Below, piece by piece: positions 37,173-46,724 of a stretch of 64,000 nt of DNA. The number at the start of each line of letters is the position of its first letter. Position 1 is the stretch's first letter. Position numbers and translations under genes: made by a program. Source of the DNA: Pseudoalteromonas xiamenensis (lineage in GTDB: Bacteria; Pseudomonadota; Gammaproteobacteria; Enterobacterales; Alteromonadaceae); NCBI RefSeq assembly GCF_042431545.1, contig NZ_JBHLYX010000003.1. One strand, written 5' to 3'. The notes below the pieces were generated by a model. The model did no database searches and was not told the origin of the DNA. It worked only from the letters and a program-made list of their open reading frames with translations.

Positions 37173-39857
37173 GTGAATTTCCTCAGACTGTTCATCTTGT
37201 CGTTGTTTTTGCTTGTAGTAGATACAGCGTTTGCAGCATCCCCAAATCAACAACAAATCGAGCAATTCAAAAAATTGCCAAAAGCTCAACAAGAAGCTTT
37301 AGCTAAACAATTGGGTATAGCATTACCGAGTTCTTTGGATGAGAAATACAAAAACGATGAAAAGTCGAATGAATCGTCTATTTTGCCACGAGATCAAAAA
37401 GTGGAGCCGGAAGAATCGGACTTGGATGACAAGTTCAAACCGAAAAAAGAAGAAATAAAAGCATTCGGTTATGAGTTATTTTCTGGTCAGCCGACTACTT
37501 TCCTTCCAACAGAAATGGCACCGATAGCGGATGATTATTTGGTCAATATCGGCGATGAAGTAAAAGTGAATTTATATGGAAAGACTACATCGGAATTTTA
37601 TCTAAAGATTGATAGAGAAGGACGCCTATCAATCCCTAATTTGTCGCCAATTCATGTAATCGGGTTAACTTTTTCTGAATTAAAAGAACTTGTTAAAACC
37701 AAGATTCAAGAAGAAATGATTGGTGTACAATCCTATTTAACGATGGGGTCCCTAAGTTCTATGCGCATCATGATTGTCGGCGATGCATACAGACCTGGAA
37801 GTTACATGGTTTCACCATTGGCAACTGTTACACATGCTTTATTTGTCGCAGGAGGTGTCAATGAAGGGGGCTCTCTTCGTAATATTCAAGTTAAGCGCGG
37901 TGGAAGACTAATAGCGAATTTCGATCTTTACGATTTATTGCTGTTTGGCGATAGTTCAAGCGATGTTGTCTTGAAATCTGGTGATGTTGTATTTATCCCT
38001 CCTGCCCAGAAAAAAATCACTGTCAAAGGTGAGGTTAATCGTCAAGCTATTTTCGAGTTAAAAGAGTCTGATAGTATCGAAAGTATCATTGCTATGGTGG
38101 GTGGACTTAAAGCTAATGCAAATAAAAGTAAGGTAGTTGTATCTCGTTATGATGCCAGTGGTCGTCGCGTTGTTGTAAATGCAAACTTTAATGAGAATAA
38201 GGGATATACCCCAATTAATGGTGACGAAATCACGGTAAACCAAACGTCATCTAGGCTACAAAATACAGTAACTGTTGTTGGAGCAGTGACGAACCCAGGA
38301 AACTTCCAATGGCAAGAAGGGCAGACGCTTCAAACATTATTTTCAAATCCTCGAGAGGACTTTTTAGCGATCGCGGATTATTCTTATAGCTTGTTGATTC
38401 GCGAAGTTAATTTGAAAGGCGACATTGAAATAGTTCAATTCGCATTGCAAGACATCATTATCAATAAAACCCAAGATATTGATTTGAAATCGAACGATAC
38501 CTTGGTTATTTTTAGTCGTTATGAACTCAAAGAAGAAGAAGAGAAATTACTCTCTGATTTTGCATTTAGTAAAGAGCAACTAAAGCTGCAAAAGAGTATT
38601 CAGTTGTGGGAACAGTATGAAAAACAACAATTTTTACGTTACGTTGGTCAATACGATGAAGAAGCTTTGTTGCTGGAAGAAGAAAAAAGCTCTGAGGTTG
38701 AACGCAAAAAGGCGCAAAAAGTAAAAAGTATTGATTCATTACTAGAAACTGAAGAGCCTGATGAAGCTGATTTTGCAGTATTTAGTCGCCGTAGTCTATT
38801 ACCTGCGATTCTAACAAAATTGCAAAGTCAATCATCGGCTGAAAACCCCGTAAAAGTTTTAGCCATTAATGGCAAAGTTAAATTTCCAGGTGTATATCCT
38901 CTGCCTATAAACCCTAGTTTCAAATTAGCTATTCAAGCGGCGGGAGGATTACAGGAATCAGCTTATCTTGAAAAAGTTGAGATTACGCGAATATATAATT
39001 CTAGTAAGGATGATAAACGTGTAGAGCATATTCAATTTAATGCTGCAAATTCAGAACAAATAGAATCGTTAATTTTGACCAGCAAAGATACTATCACCAT
39101 TTTCCCGAAACCGAATTGGCAAGATAAATTAGAGGTCAAGTTAGTTGGGGAAGTCATGTTTCCTGGCTTATACACCATATATCGAGGTGAAAAGCTTGTT
39201 GACGTTATTCGAAGAGCTGGAGGTTTTACAAGTTATGCGCACAAAGAAGCCGCCATTTTCACAAGAGAATCCATCAAAGCACGTGAACGCTCCCAAATTC
39301 AGAGACTTTCTGAAGAGTTGAGGCGTGACATTGTATCTTCTACTTTTAAAAATGGCCCGTCTAATGTATCTCGTATGTCGTATACAGATATGGATAAGAT
39401 AATGCAAGATTTGGCTGACGTCGAAGCTTTAGGTAGACTTGTAATCGATCTTGATAGCCGTGAATCACTTGATTTACCTTTAGAGAATGGTGATGCGCTC
39501 TATGTTCCATCTCTTCAAAACTCAATCAGTGTAATAGGTGAAGTATATATCGCATCAACCCACATTTATGAACCAGGAAAGGACGTTTATGACTACATAC
39601 GAGCATCTGGAGGTTTTAAACAAAAAGCAGATGAAGAGCGGGTGTATGTGATTAAGGCGAATGGTTCAGTTGTTATTCCAAAATCACAGTCTTGGTTTAG
39701 TGTTTCTGACGCAAAAGGTTATTTAGAGCCGGGAGATTCTATCGTTGTTCCATTGGATACTGAACAGTACGATACTTTAACTGTGTGGAGTCAAGCAACC
39801 CAGATTCTTAGCCAAATTGGTTTAGCAGCAGCTTCTCTTGCGACATTAAATAAATAA
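37173..39857 (+). CDS. SLBB-domain polysaccharide export protein (OtnA/WbfF-like)
   Basis: 894 residues from GTG 37173, with GGAAGAG 6 bases upstream; the longer frame from TTG 37137 is rejected because the GTG gives a clean signal peptide ending TAFAA. The polysaccharide export domain begins around residue 120 (DYLVNIGDEVKVNLYGKT), followed by several SLBB repeats, seen as recurring V-x-G-E/A-V-x-x-P-G motifs (for example VKGEV, VVGAVTNPGNF, INGKVKFPGVYPL, LVGEVMFPGLY and VIGEVYIAS). Between SLBB repeats, at about residues 445-540, lies a highly charged Glu/Lys-rich, probably coiled insert. Large SLBB proteins paired with Wzz are known from Vibrio O-antigen capsule loci. It heads the surface island, with wzz 9 bases downstream. 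Confidence 0.88.
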   Translation: MNFLRLFILSLFLLVVDTAFAASPNQQQIEQFKKLPKAQQEALAKQLGIALPSSLDEKYKNDEKSNESSILPRDQKVEPEESDLDDKFKPKKEEIKAFGYELFSGQPTTFLPTEMAPIADDYLVNIGDEVKVNLYGKTTSEFYLKIDREGRLSIPNLSPIHVIGLTFSELKELVKTKIQEEMIGVQSYLTMGSLSSMRIMIVGDAYRPGSYMVSPLATVTHALFVAGGVNEGGSLRNIQVKRGGRLIANFDLYDLLLFGDSSSDVVLKSGDVVFIPPAQKKITVKGEVNRQAIFELKESDSIESIIAMVGGLKANANKSKVVVSRYDASGRRVVVNANFNENKGYTPINGDEITVNQTSSRLQNTVTVVGAVTNPGNFQWQEGQTLQTLFSNPREDFLAIADYSYSLLIREVNLKGDIEIVQFALQDIIINKTQDIDLKSNDTLVIFSRYELKEEEEKLLSDFAFSKEQLKLQKSIQLWEQYEKQQFLRYVGQYDEEALLLEEEKSSEVERKKAQKVKSIDSLLETEEPDEADFAVFSRRSLLPAILTKLQSQSSAENPVKVLAINGKVKFPGVYPLPINPSFKLAIQAAGGLQESAYLEKVEITRIYNSSKDDKRVEHIQFNAANSEQIESLILTSKDTITIFPKPNWQDKLEVKLVGEVMFPGLYTIYRGEKLVDVIRRAGGFTSYAHKEAAIFTRESIKARERSQIQRLSEELRRDIVSSTFKNGPSNVSRMSYTDMDKIMQDLADVEALGRLVIDLDSRESLDLPLENGDALYVPSLQNSISVIGEVYIASTHIYEPGKDVYDYIRASGGFKQKADEERVYVIKANGSVVIPKSQSWFSVSDAKGYLEPGDSIVVPLDTEQYDTLTVWSQATQILSQIGLAAASLATLNK

Positions 39858-39866
39858 GGAATCATC

Positions 39867-40811
39867 ATGCAGTATTCTGAAGCTGAACTGATTAAATACA
39901 GTGAAATTGATGTACAATCTTTGTTTCGCGTTGTTTGGAAAGGAAAGTGGTTTATAGCCGCCATAACTGCATTATCGATTACGGCTGGAGTTTGGTTTGC
40001 TTTGAGCTTACCGAATGTTTACTCCTCTACAACGTTACTTGCGAAGGTAGAAGATGGAAAATCAAGTGGATTGTCTTCTTTGAAATCAGAGCTTGGTGGA
40101 TTTGCTGCGCTTGCGGGTGTTGGTCTTAATGCAAAAGGTGGAAATAACACAGATTTAGCATTGCAAATTCTAAAAAGTCGTCAATTCGTCAATGAATTTG
40201 TTAATAAATACAAACTCAAAGCTGTTTTGATGGCTACAACTTCTTGGGACAAAGATAATGATAAACTCATTTTCAATCCTGATATCTATGATGTGAAATC
40301 GGGAAGTTGGAAGGTGAATCAGCAGACTGGAAAGTCTTTTGAGCCAACAGTCCAGGAAGTCAGAGATTATTTCATAGGTAAAATAATTGGTGTTGAAGAG
40401 GATAACAAAAAAGGCTTAGTAACTATTACAGTGACTCATTTTTCACCGCGAGTCGCAAAAGAGATATCCGATAAGTTAGTTTCCGAAATTAATCTAAATA
40501 TTCAAAATGCTGATATTGAAGAGGCCGTAACACGTATTGCCTACCTCAAAAAGGCTTTACTTGAAACACCAATTGCTGATATGCAAAAGATTTTTTATCA
40601 GTTAATCGAACAGCAAGAGCAAAAGAAGATGCTTGCGCAAACGCAAAATCAATATGTATTTAAGGTGATAGATCCTGCAATAGAACAAGATAAAAAGTCA
40701 GGCCCCCGCAGAGCACTGATATGTATTGCAGCGGCGTTTGCAGGCGGTGTTTTTTCACTGTTTGGAGTGATCGCTTTTCATTATCTTGTTACTAATCGTT
40801 CTCGTAGATAG
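39867..40811 (+). CDS. wzz: Polysaccharide chain-length regulator (Wzz family)
   Basis: 314 residues with the Wzz layout: cytoplasmic N-terminus, membrane segment at about 28-48, large periplasmic alpha-helical domain and a second membrane segment at about 283-305 preceded by the Pro-rich FKVIDPAIEQDKKSGPRR region. Many lipid-linked polymers have their modal length set by such proteins. There is no tyrosine-kinase domain, so it is Wzz-like rather than Wzc-like. ATG 39867 follows TAAGGA. Confidence 0.92.
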   Translation: MQYSEAELIKYSEIDVQSLFRVVWKGKWFIAAITALSITAGVWFALSLPNVYSSTTLLAKVEDGKSSGLSSLKSELGGFAALAGVGLNAKGGNNTDLALQILKSRQFVNEFVNKYKLKAVLMATTSWDKDNDKLIFNPDIYDVKSGSWKVNQQTGKSFEPTVQEVRDYFIGKIIGVEEDNKKGLVTITVTHFSPRVAKEISDKLVSEINLNIQNADIEEAVTRIAYLKKALLETPIADMQKIFYQLIEQQEQKKMLAQTQNQYVFKVIDPAIEQDKKSGPRRALICIAAAFAGGVFSLFGVIAFHYLVTNRSRR

Positions 40812-40886
40812 TGTATGATGGAATTTAGCAATGAAGTGCAATACAATATCGGATCGTAAATTCAATTTAACCAAAAGTAGCAGACT

Positions 40887-41960
40887 GTGATTATCGCCAT
40901 TTTCGCTTTTATCAGTTCATATTTAGCAATATTGGCAATTAAGCCAGTTGCGGTGCGTGCAGGTTTAGTCGACTTACCCAATCAGCGTAAAAAACACGTA
41001 GGTGCCATTCCGCTGATTGGCGGCGTATCAATCTTTATTGCTGTTTTTAGCACTGCGCTCCTATTTTTTCCGCTGGAAAAAGCACTTCTGACCTATTTGG
41101 CCTGTGCTGGTGCGATAGTTCTACTTGGTGTTATTGATGATTATCGCGAATTAGGTGTAAGAGTTAGACTTTTTGTGCAAACGATCATTGCGTTAGTCAT
41201 GATTTGGGGCGCAGAAAATACAATTTCCGAACTCGGGAACCTTTTTGGCTTTGGGAATGTCTCACTGGGATATTTCGGTGTTGTATTTACAGTGGTTGCA
41301 GTGGTCGCAGCTATCAATGCTTTTAATATGATTGATGGTATAGATGGTCTTGCCGGCTCGATGAGTTTGGTGACTTTCACATCAATTTTTATACTTATGG
41401 CGTTTAATGGCGATACTCAATGGAGTCTATTAGCGCTTGCGATTATGTCAACAATGCTGCCTTACCTTGCGTTTAACTTAGGGCTATGTGGCCACCAAAA
41501 TAAAAAAATATTTATGGGTGATGCAGGGTCTATGTTTGTAGGGCTAAGTGTGATTTGGTTGTTAATGCAAGCGACTCAAGCTATTGATGTTAAAGTGTTT
41601 CGCCCTGTTACAGCGCTTTGGATTATTGCAGTTCCATTGATGGATATGGTTGCAATTATCATTCGCAGGGTTCGAAAAGGTCAATCACCATTTAAACCCG
41701 ACAGAGATCATTTACATCATGTGTTTATGCGTATTGGCTTTAGCTCTCGTCGTGCCTTATTCAGTATCGCCATGTTCTCTATTTTCTTGGCTGGAATAGG
41801 GATAGTGGGTGACATATCGAATGTCCCAGAATGGGTGATGCTTATTGTATTTGTTGGTGTTTTTTTGTGCTATTTGTATTGTTTGATACACGCTTGGAAG
41901 GTAGCCCGCTTTTTAAGAACTCATGTTGTTAGAAAATCAAGACGAAGAAGAAAGAGTTAA
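40887..41960 (+). CDS. wecA: Undecaprenyl-phosphate HexNAc-1-phosphate transferase WecA
   Basis: 357 residues from GTG 40887, about eleven membrane segments. It belongs to the PNPT family, like MraY in this window, but has WecA-type sequence: LLGVIDDYRELGVRVR, NAFNMIDGIDGLAGS, MGDAGSMFVG and the loop DRDHLHHVFMRIG. It should start a repeat unit by loading GlcNAc-1-P (or a similar sugar) on undecaprenyl phosphate. The C-terminus is very basic. gspG begins 4 bases after its stop. Confidence 0.92.
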   Translation: MIIAIFAFISSYLAILAIKPVAVRAGLVDLPNQRKKHVGAIPLIGGVSIFIAVFSTALLFFPLEKALLTYLACAGAIVLLGVIDDYRELGVRVRLFVQTIIALVMIWGAENTISELGNLFGFGNVSLGYFGVVFTVVAVVAAINAFNMIDGIDGLAGSMSLVTFTSIFILMAFNGDTQWSLLALAIMSTMLPYLAFNLGLCGHQNKKIFMGDAGSMFVGLSVIWLLMQATQAIDVKVFRPVTALWIIAVPLMDMVAIIIRRVRKGQSPFKPDRDHLHHVFMRIGFSSRRALFSIAMFSIFLAGIGIVGDISNVPEWVMLIVFVGVFLCYLYCLIHAWKVARFLRTHVVRKSRRRRKS

Positions 41961-41964
41961 ATAT

Positions 41965-42378
41965 ATGCTTAAAGTAAGTTTGAGAAAAAATAAGAATGCT
42001 GGTTTTACTATGATGGAGTTACTCATAGTAATTGTGATTTTGGGCTTATTGGCTTCTCTTGTAGCTCCAAAATTTTTCGGACAGTTAGGTAAAGCCGAGC
42101 GAGGAACTGCGGTAAGCCAGATGTCAGCCCTTGAAACTGCTCTAGATACGTATCGTTTAGATGTTGGTCAATATCCACAAACGCTTGATGAATTGCGAAA
42201 GAGCTCACATCCTCGTTGGGATGGTCCGTATTTGCCTAAAGATGTGCCATTAGATCCTTGGGGCAATCAATATGTATATAAAGTACCGGGCGATAATGGT
42301 AACCCTTATACATTAATGTCTTATGGTGCAGACGGAAAGCCGGGTGGTGTTGAAAATAACGAGGATATTTTACACTAA
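41965..42378 (+). CDS. gspG: Type II secretion major pseudopilin GspG
   Basis: 137 residues from ATG 41965, preceded by AAGAAAGAG; the longer frame into wecA is discarded. The prepilin peptidase site is AG/FTMMELLIV, with the Glu at +5 that pseudopilins need. The C-terminal SYGADGKPGGVENNEDI matches the calcium-binding loop of GspG major pseudopilins, which separates it from type IV pilins. It begins an eleven-gene T2SS cluster in tight overlap with gspE. Confidence 0.93.
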   Translation: MLKVSLRKNKNAGFTMMELLIVIVILGLLASLVAPKFFGQLGKAERGTAVSQMSALETALDTYRLDVGQYPQTLDELRKSSHPRWDGPYLPKDVPLDPWGNQYVYKVPGDNGNPYTLMSYGADGKPGGVENNEDILH

Positions 42379-44024
42379 TGCAACTCGCGGAATTGTTGAT
42401 TGAATCATATGGAATTAGCGCCTCAGATTTAGAAAAAGCAAGCACTTACCAACAACGAAACGGCGGTCGTTTGGAGCAGATTCTCTTGAACATGGGAAGT
42501 CTTGCTGAGGAAAACTTACCAAAGGTCATTGCTGAAGCATACAATTTTTCCTTACTCGATATAAGCCTGTGGGAAGAACAGCTTGATAGCTACAGTAATA
42601 CTAAGCACGGAGCATTTCTTCACGAACGAAAGTGGGTTGTGCTGAAGAGCGAAAATCAACACTGGACCTTTGCTACATCAAACCCATTGGATTTGGAAGT
42701 GAGCGAATGGATTAGTCTGCAGGGAATTACTCCGACTATTTTTGTAGGCGCTGAATCCGATATTCAGACTTTGATATCAGCGGTAATTTCAACAGCCATA
42801 GAAGATGAAAATTACTCCTTAGATGAAGAAGAGCGACTAAAAGAGTTAGCAACAGAAGCACCAGTAGTCAATTTATTAAATACATTAATGTCTCGAGCTC
42901 TTCGTCAAGGTGCCTCAGATATGCATGTTGAACCAAACAAAGGCAGCTGGCGGGTCCGTTATCGCGTGGATGGGGTTTTGCACGAAGCTGAGCGTATTCC
43001 AACTAAACTTCAAAAACCATTAATTACACGTTTAAAAATATTGTCAGGGATGGATATTGCTGAAAAACGTAGACCTCAAGACGGAAAGATTGAAACGCGC
43101 ATAGCGAATCAAGAAATAGATATTCGTGTGTCTGCATTGCCTTTAAACGACGGTGAATCTATTGTTATGCGTTTTTTGCGTAAAGATAACGTGAAATATG
43201 ACATGGCAGTGTTGGGATTATCCACTGATATTGAAAATCAAATAAAGCGTGATATTAAATGCACGGCAGGAGTTATTCTGCTCACAGGACCTACAGGTTC
43301 AGGGAAAACAACGACACTCTATACTTTTCTTAATGCGCTTAATAGCGACGACGTGAAAATTATCACCTTAGAAGATCCTGTCGAATATCAATTGGAAGGC
43401 ATTAATCAAGTTCAAGTTAACAGTGAAATAGGTTTCGATTTTTCCGCAGGTTTACGATCAATAGTGCGTCAAGATCCGGATATCATTATGCTCGGGGAAA
43501 TTCGGGATAGGGAAACTGCTCAAATAGCATTGCAGTCAGCTCTTACAGGTCATTTAGTGTTTAGTACTGTCCACACAAATGATGCGGCAAGTGCATATAC
43601 ACGTTTACTGGATCTTGGAGTAGAGGAATTCCTACTTAACGCAGCGTTAGTTTCAATTGTAGCCCAGCGTCTAGTTCGTAAATTGTGCATACACTGTTCA
43701 GAATCCATTTCTGTAGAGGAAGCAAAGACAAGTGAGCTTAACTTAACTGCAATAGCACAGCGATTCAATATTGAGAGGATTGACTTACGAAAAGCGAAAG
43801 GTTGCGAACATTGTAATCAAACTGGTTACAAAGGACGAATGGCAATTACCGAATACTTGGGTTGCGATGAGGTGATTCGAAGCATACCTAAGGATGAAAA
43901 CTTTATTGCCCAAGCCAAAAAACACAATGAAGCACTAAATCGTAGGACTCTATTAGAAGATGGAATGCTCAAAGCATTGCAAGGTTATACGACTATAGAT
44001 GAAGTATTCAGAGTTGCTGGTTAG
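42378..44024 (+). CDS. gspE: Type II secretion ATPase GspE
   Basis: 548 residues. The N-terminal T2SSE_N-like domain (about 1-140) is followed by the ATPase core. Walker A is GPTGSGKT at 304-311, the Asp box is LEDPVEYQ, Walker B is DPDIIMLGEIRDRETA and the His box is TGHLVFSTVHTNDA. The two CxxC pairs of the zinc-binding region are present (CIHC and CEHC). It powers pseudopilus assembly from the cytoplasm. TAATG overlap with gspG, TAGTG overlap with gspF. Confidence 0.95.
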   Translation: MQLAELLIESYGISASDLEKASTYQQRNGGRLEQILLNMGSLAEENLPKVIAEAYNFSLLDISLWEEQLDSYSNTKHGAFLHERKWVVLKSENQHWTFATSNPLDLEVSEWISLQGITPTIFVGAESDIQTLISAVISTAIEDENYSLDEEERLKELATEAPVVNLLNTLMSRALRQGASDMHVEPNKGSWRVRYRVDGVLHEAERIPTKLQKPLITRLKILSGMDIAEKRRPQDGKIETRIANQEIDIRVSALPLNDGESIVMRFLRKDNVKYDMAVLGLSTDIENQIKRDIKCTAGVILLTGPTGSGKTTTLYTFLNALNSDDVKIITLEDPVEYQLEGINQVQVNSEIGFDFSAGLRSIVRQDPDIIMLGEIRDRETAQIALQSALTGHLVFSTVHTNDAASAYTRLLDLGVEEFLLNAALVSIVAQRLVRKLCIHCSESISVEEAKTSELNLTAIAQRFNIERIDLRKAKGCEHCNQTGYKGRMAITEYLGCDEVIRSIPKDENFIAQAKKHNEALNRRTLLEDGMLKALQGYTTIDEVFRVAG

Positions 44025-45223
44025 TGAAAACATTTCAATATAAAGCGTTCGAACAGTCAGGCGCTAAAAATAATGGTTTTATAGAGGCGTCGGATGAGTT
44101 AAAGGCTTTAGAGATTTTAAAGTCTCAAGGTCTGCTAGTTGTTTCTATTGAAGAACCACAAAAAAAGCTTGGTCTTTCATTATTCAAGCAAAAAGTATCG
44201 TTAGCGGATGTGGAGTTCTTAACTTCAGAGTTAAGTCTTTTATTAGCTAGCGGAGTTAAAATTGACAAAGGCTTGGATATTATCAAGCGTTCAAAATCAA
44301 ATCCCGCATTGGCTGTTTTACTAAGTGAACTGAGCAAATCTCTTAAGTCTGGCATGAGTTTATCTGAAGCATTCAGGCAGCAAAGCGATACCTTTGATGA
44401 GTTGTACTGTAGTTTAATTGCTTTAGGTGAAGCTTCTGGGAATTTAAGCCAAGTGTTCCATGATCTTTCACTTGATCTAAAGTTTAAGCGACAATTACAG
44501 CAAAAGATAATTAGCTCATTAACATACCCACTTGTGATTTTTTGCGTCTGTATTTTAAGTGTTTTTTTTATTTTTAACGTGATCATCCCTCGCATGGCAG
44601 TGATGTTTAAAGATGCAGACTCCATTCCGTGGTACACCGAACTGATGCTTAATACGAGTGATTGGATGACAAATTACCAATGGTTTTTGATATCTGGAGT
44701 TGTACTTTCTGGCGCTGTGATATGGAAATTTAGAAAGTCTCCACAATTTCAGCTTTGGTGGCAACGTAAAGCGATAAAACTCCCATTGATTAAAAAAGCA
44801 GTTTTGCTTATTGAATCTATCCGATTTAATTCGGGTCTTACTATGATGATCAAAGCCGATGTGCCTATTGATAAGGCGCTGGCGCTGTCTTGCAATAACA
44901 TCAAGAATCTAGAGATACGCCGCGAATTAGAAATCGCGAGAAATAACATCAAAAAAGGGCATGTGTTATCATCGGTGCTAAGACAGACCTCAATTTACCC
45001 AGAATTCTACATTTCGCTACTAGAAGTCGGTGAAGAGTCTGGAAAGCTAGATGTTGTATTTGATGAAATTACCAATCGCTCAAGAACTGAATTTGAAACG
45101 TGGACACAGCGAGTGACATCATTGATTGAACCATTAATGATACTGATTATGGGTGGGTTAGTTGGCGGTGTTGTGGTGATCATGTTACTCAGCATGGTGT
45201 CAATTAACGATATTGGTGTCTAA
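44024..45223 (+). CDS. gspF: Type II secretion inner-membrane platform protein GspF
   Basis: 399 residues from GTG 44024, the usual length for GspF. It has the two repeated cytoplasmic GspF domains (around residues 60-190 and 265-390), each with an LLASGVKIDKGLDI-type helix, and three membrane segments (about 170-190, 220-240 and 370-390). It is the platform that GspE acts on. It overlaps both neighbours by one base. Confidence 0.94.
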   Translation: MKTFQYKAFEQSGAKNNGFIEASDELKALEILKSQGLLVVSIEEPQKKLGLSLFKQKVSLADVEFLTSELSLLLASGVKIDKGLDIIKRSKSNPALAVLLSELSKSLKSGMSLSEAFRQQSDTFDELYCSLIALGEASGNLSQVFHDLSLDLKFKRQLQQKIISSLTYPLVIFCVCILSVFFIFNVIIPRMAVMFKDADSIPWYTELMLNTSDWMTNYQWFLISGVVLSGAVIWKFRKSPQFQLWWQRKAIKLPLIKKAVLLIESIRFNSGLTMMIKADVPIDKALALSCNNIKNLEIRRELEIARNNIKKGHVLSSVLRQTSIYPEFYISLLEVGEESGKLDVVFDEITNRSRTEFETWTQRVTSLIEPLMILIMGGLVGGVVVIMLLSMVSINDIGV

Positions 45224-45627
45224 TGTTAAGTCGCATTAGGGGCTTTACTTTATTCGAGTTGCTTATAGTGATTGCAATCACATCACTTATGGCTTCCCTG
45301 GTTGGGCCAATGGCATTTTCTAGTTTAGAGAGAGTTCAAGCTAAAGATGAAATGTTAAGATTAAAACAAATAGTATCAAATACTTCTAAACGCGCTTTCG
45401 TTCGTCAAATGGCTCATGATATCTATTTAGATGGAAACCATTATTCAGTTAAAATGAACCAAGTAGTTCTAGCGGAAGGGACTTTTGATTATATCACCGC
45501 ACATCAACTCCACATTCACCTAAATGCAGTAGGGCTTAGCGAACACCCTTCCTATCAAGTTCTGTATAAAGATAAACACTATGCGATAGAACTAAGGAAA
45601 CTCGACAGTGACACAGTTTCAGATTAA
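45223..45627 (+). CDS. gspH: Type II secretion minor pseudopilin GspH
   Basis: 134 residues with cleavage site RG/FTLFELLIV and Glu at +5. The rest is a short globular domain, with no cysteines. Called GspH by size and by position before gspI; minor pseudopilin sequences diverge, so assignment relies on order. It overlaps gspI by 20 bases. Confidence 0.82.
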   Translation: MLSRIRGFTLFELLIVIAITSLMASLVGPMAFSSLERVQAKDEMLRLKQIVSNTSKRAFVRQMAHDIYLDGNHYSVKMNQVVLAEGTFDYITAHQLHIHLNAVGLSEHPSYQVLYKDKHYAIELRKLDSDTVSD

Positions 45628-46063
45628 ACCCCGTAAGAAGCGAGATACTGGATTCACACTGATTGAAGTTTTAGTTGCCAGTGTAATCTTGTTTAGTGCA
45701 GTAAGTGTTAGTGCTTTGATATATAGAAACGCCACAATGGCGAGTATTAAAGCAACAGAAACACTATCTTTCGCGACACAGCTTAAATCGACATTGAGCG
45801 CAATAGAAGATGACATACGAGTGCGTAGTCAAAGTACTGACACTAAGTTGTCAGGTCAAGGAACAGAGGATCATTTTCAATATCGCTGGATTGCGGTGTT
45901 AGCGGAGCAGGCATCCCCACCTCCTCGTTTTGACCCTGATACAGGAAGTTTTTTACCGGCAAAACGCAGCTATAAGTTGTGGCATGTTGAGCTTACAACC
46001 ACTATTGCAGGTAAATCAAAAGAGTATGATTTTTATGAAATGGGCTGGCATGATGAAAAGTAA
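45608..46063 (+). CDS. gspI: Type II secretion minor pseudopilin GspI
   Basis: 151 residues from GTG 45608. The long, basic leader (KPRKKRDTG) precedes the cleavage site TG/FTLIEVLVAS with Glu at +5. GspI usually nucleates the tip complex with GspJ and GspK, which follow. The end overlaps gspJ by 14 bases. Confidence 0.85.
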   Translation: MTQFQIKPRKKRDTGFTLIEVLVASVILFSAVSVSALIYRNATMASIKATETLSFATQLKSTLSAIEDDIRVRSQSTDTKLSGQGTEDHFQYRWIAVLAEQASPPPRFDPDTGSFLPAKRSYKLWHVELTTTIAGKSKEYDFYEMGWHDEK

Positions 46064-46724
46064 ACGAGGGTTTACCTTAATTGAGCTGTTAATCTCATTT
46101 GTCATATTATCTATGTTACTGACTGTAGCGACCACCACCTATCAGTTACTTGTTAGCAGGTGGGAGAAAAATAGCACTGCATTTGAAGAGGCTTATCAGG
46201 TGTATCGTGATCAAGAACTGCTACAGAATATCTTGGCAAACACATATCCATATGTTGTTGTCGATAAAAATGAACCGAGTTTCTTTTTTGTTGGTTCTGA
46301 AAGCTCTATTTTGGCAGTGACAAGAAAAGGGATTTTTGACCGTGACTATCCTGAAATTTATAAATTAAGTGTAATTACAGAGCAATCAGGTAAACAAAAA
46401 TTGCTTTACCAAGCAAAAAGTTTAAACCATTTATTATTGAATAGCCCAAACCAAGAGATTGTATTTGACCAGCAAATTGAGCTTTTTGCTCAAGCTGACC
46501 GAATCCAATTTCGTTATTATGGACATGAGTCTATTTTCACCGCCACTTCGGAAAACGTTGTGAATGTGACATGGTACGAACGGTACTCAGGGCTAAGTCG
46601 GATGCTATTTCCAATTAAAATTGCTTATGAAATAGAAACTGGAGAGCAACAATTAAAGTTTCAGGCTGCGTATCCAGAAGACTCATTTAAAGAGCTAAGT
46701 CGTTACGCGGTGGATGAACAATGA
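46050..46724 (+). CDS. gspJ: Type II secretion minor pseudopilin GspJ
   Basis: 225 residues from ATG 46050 (or the adjacent ATG 46053); the frame extends 40 codons upstream, but only because it lies over gspI. Cleavage site RG/FTLIELLISF, Glu at +5, followed by a larger beta-rich domain typical of GspJ. It shares ATGA with gspK. Confidence 0.87.
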   Translation: MMKSKRGFTLIELLISFVILSMLLTVATTTYQLLVSRWEKNSTAFEEAYQVYRDQELLQNILANTYPYVVVDKNEPSFFFVGSESSILAVTRKGIFDRDYPEIYKLSVITEQSGKQKLLYQAKSLNHLLLNSPNQEIVFDQQIELFAQADRIQFRYYGHESIFTATSENVVNVTWYERYSGLSRMLFPIKIAYEIETGEQQLKFQAAYPEDSFKELSRYAVDEQ

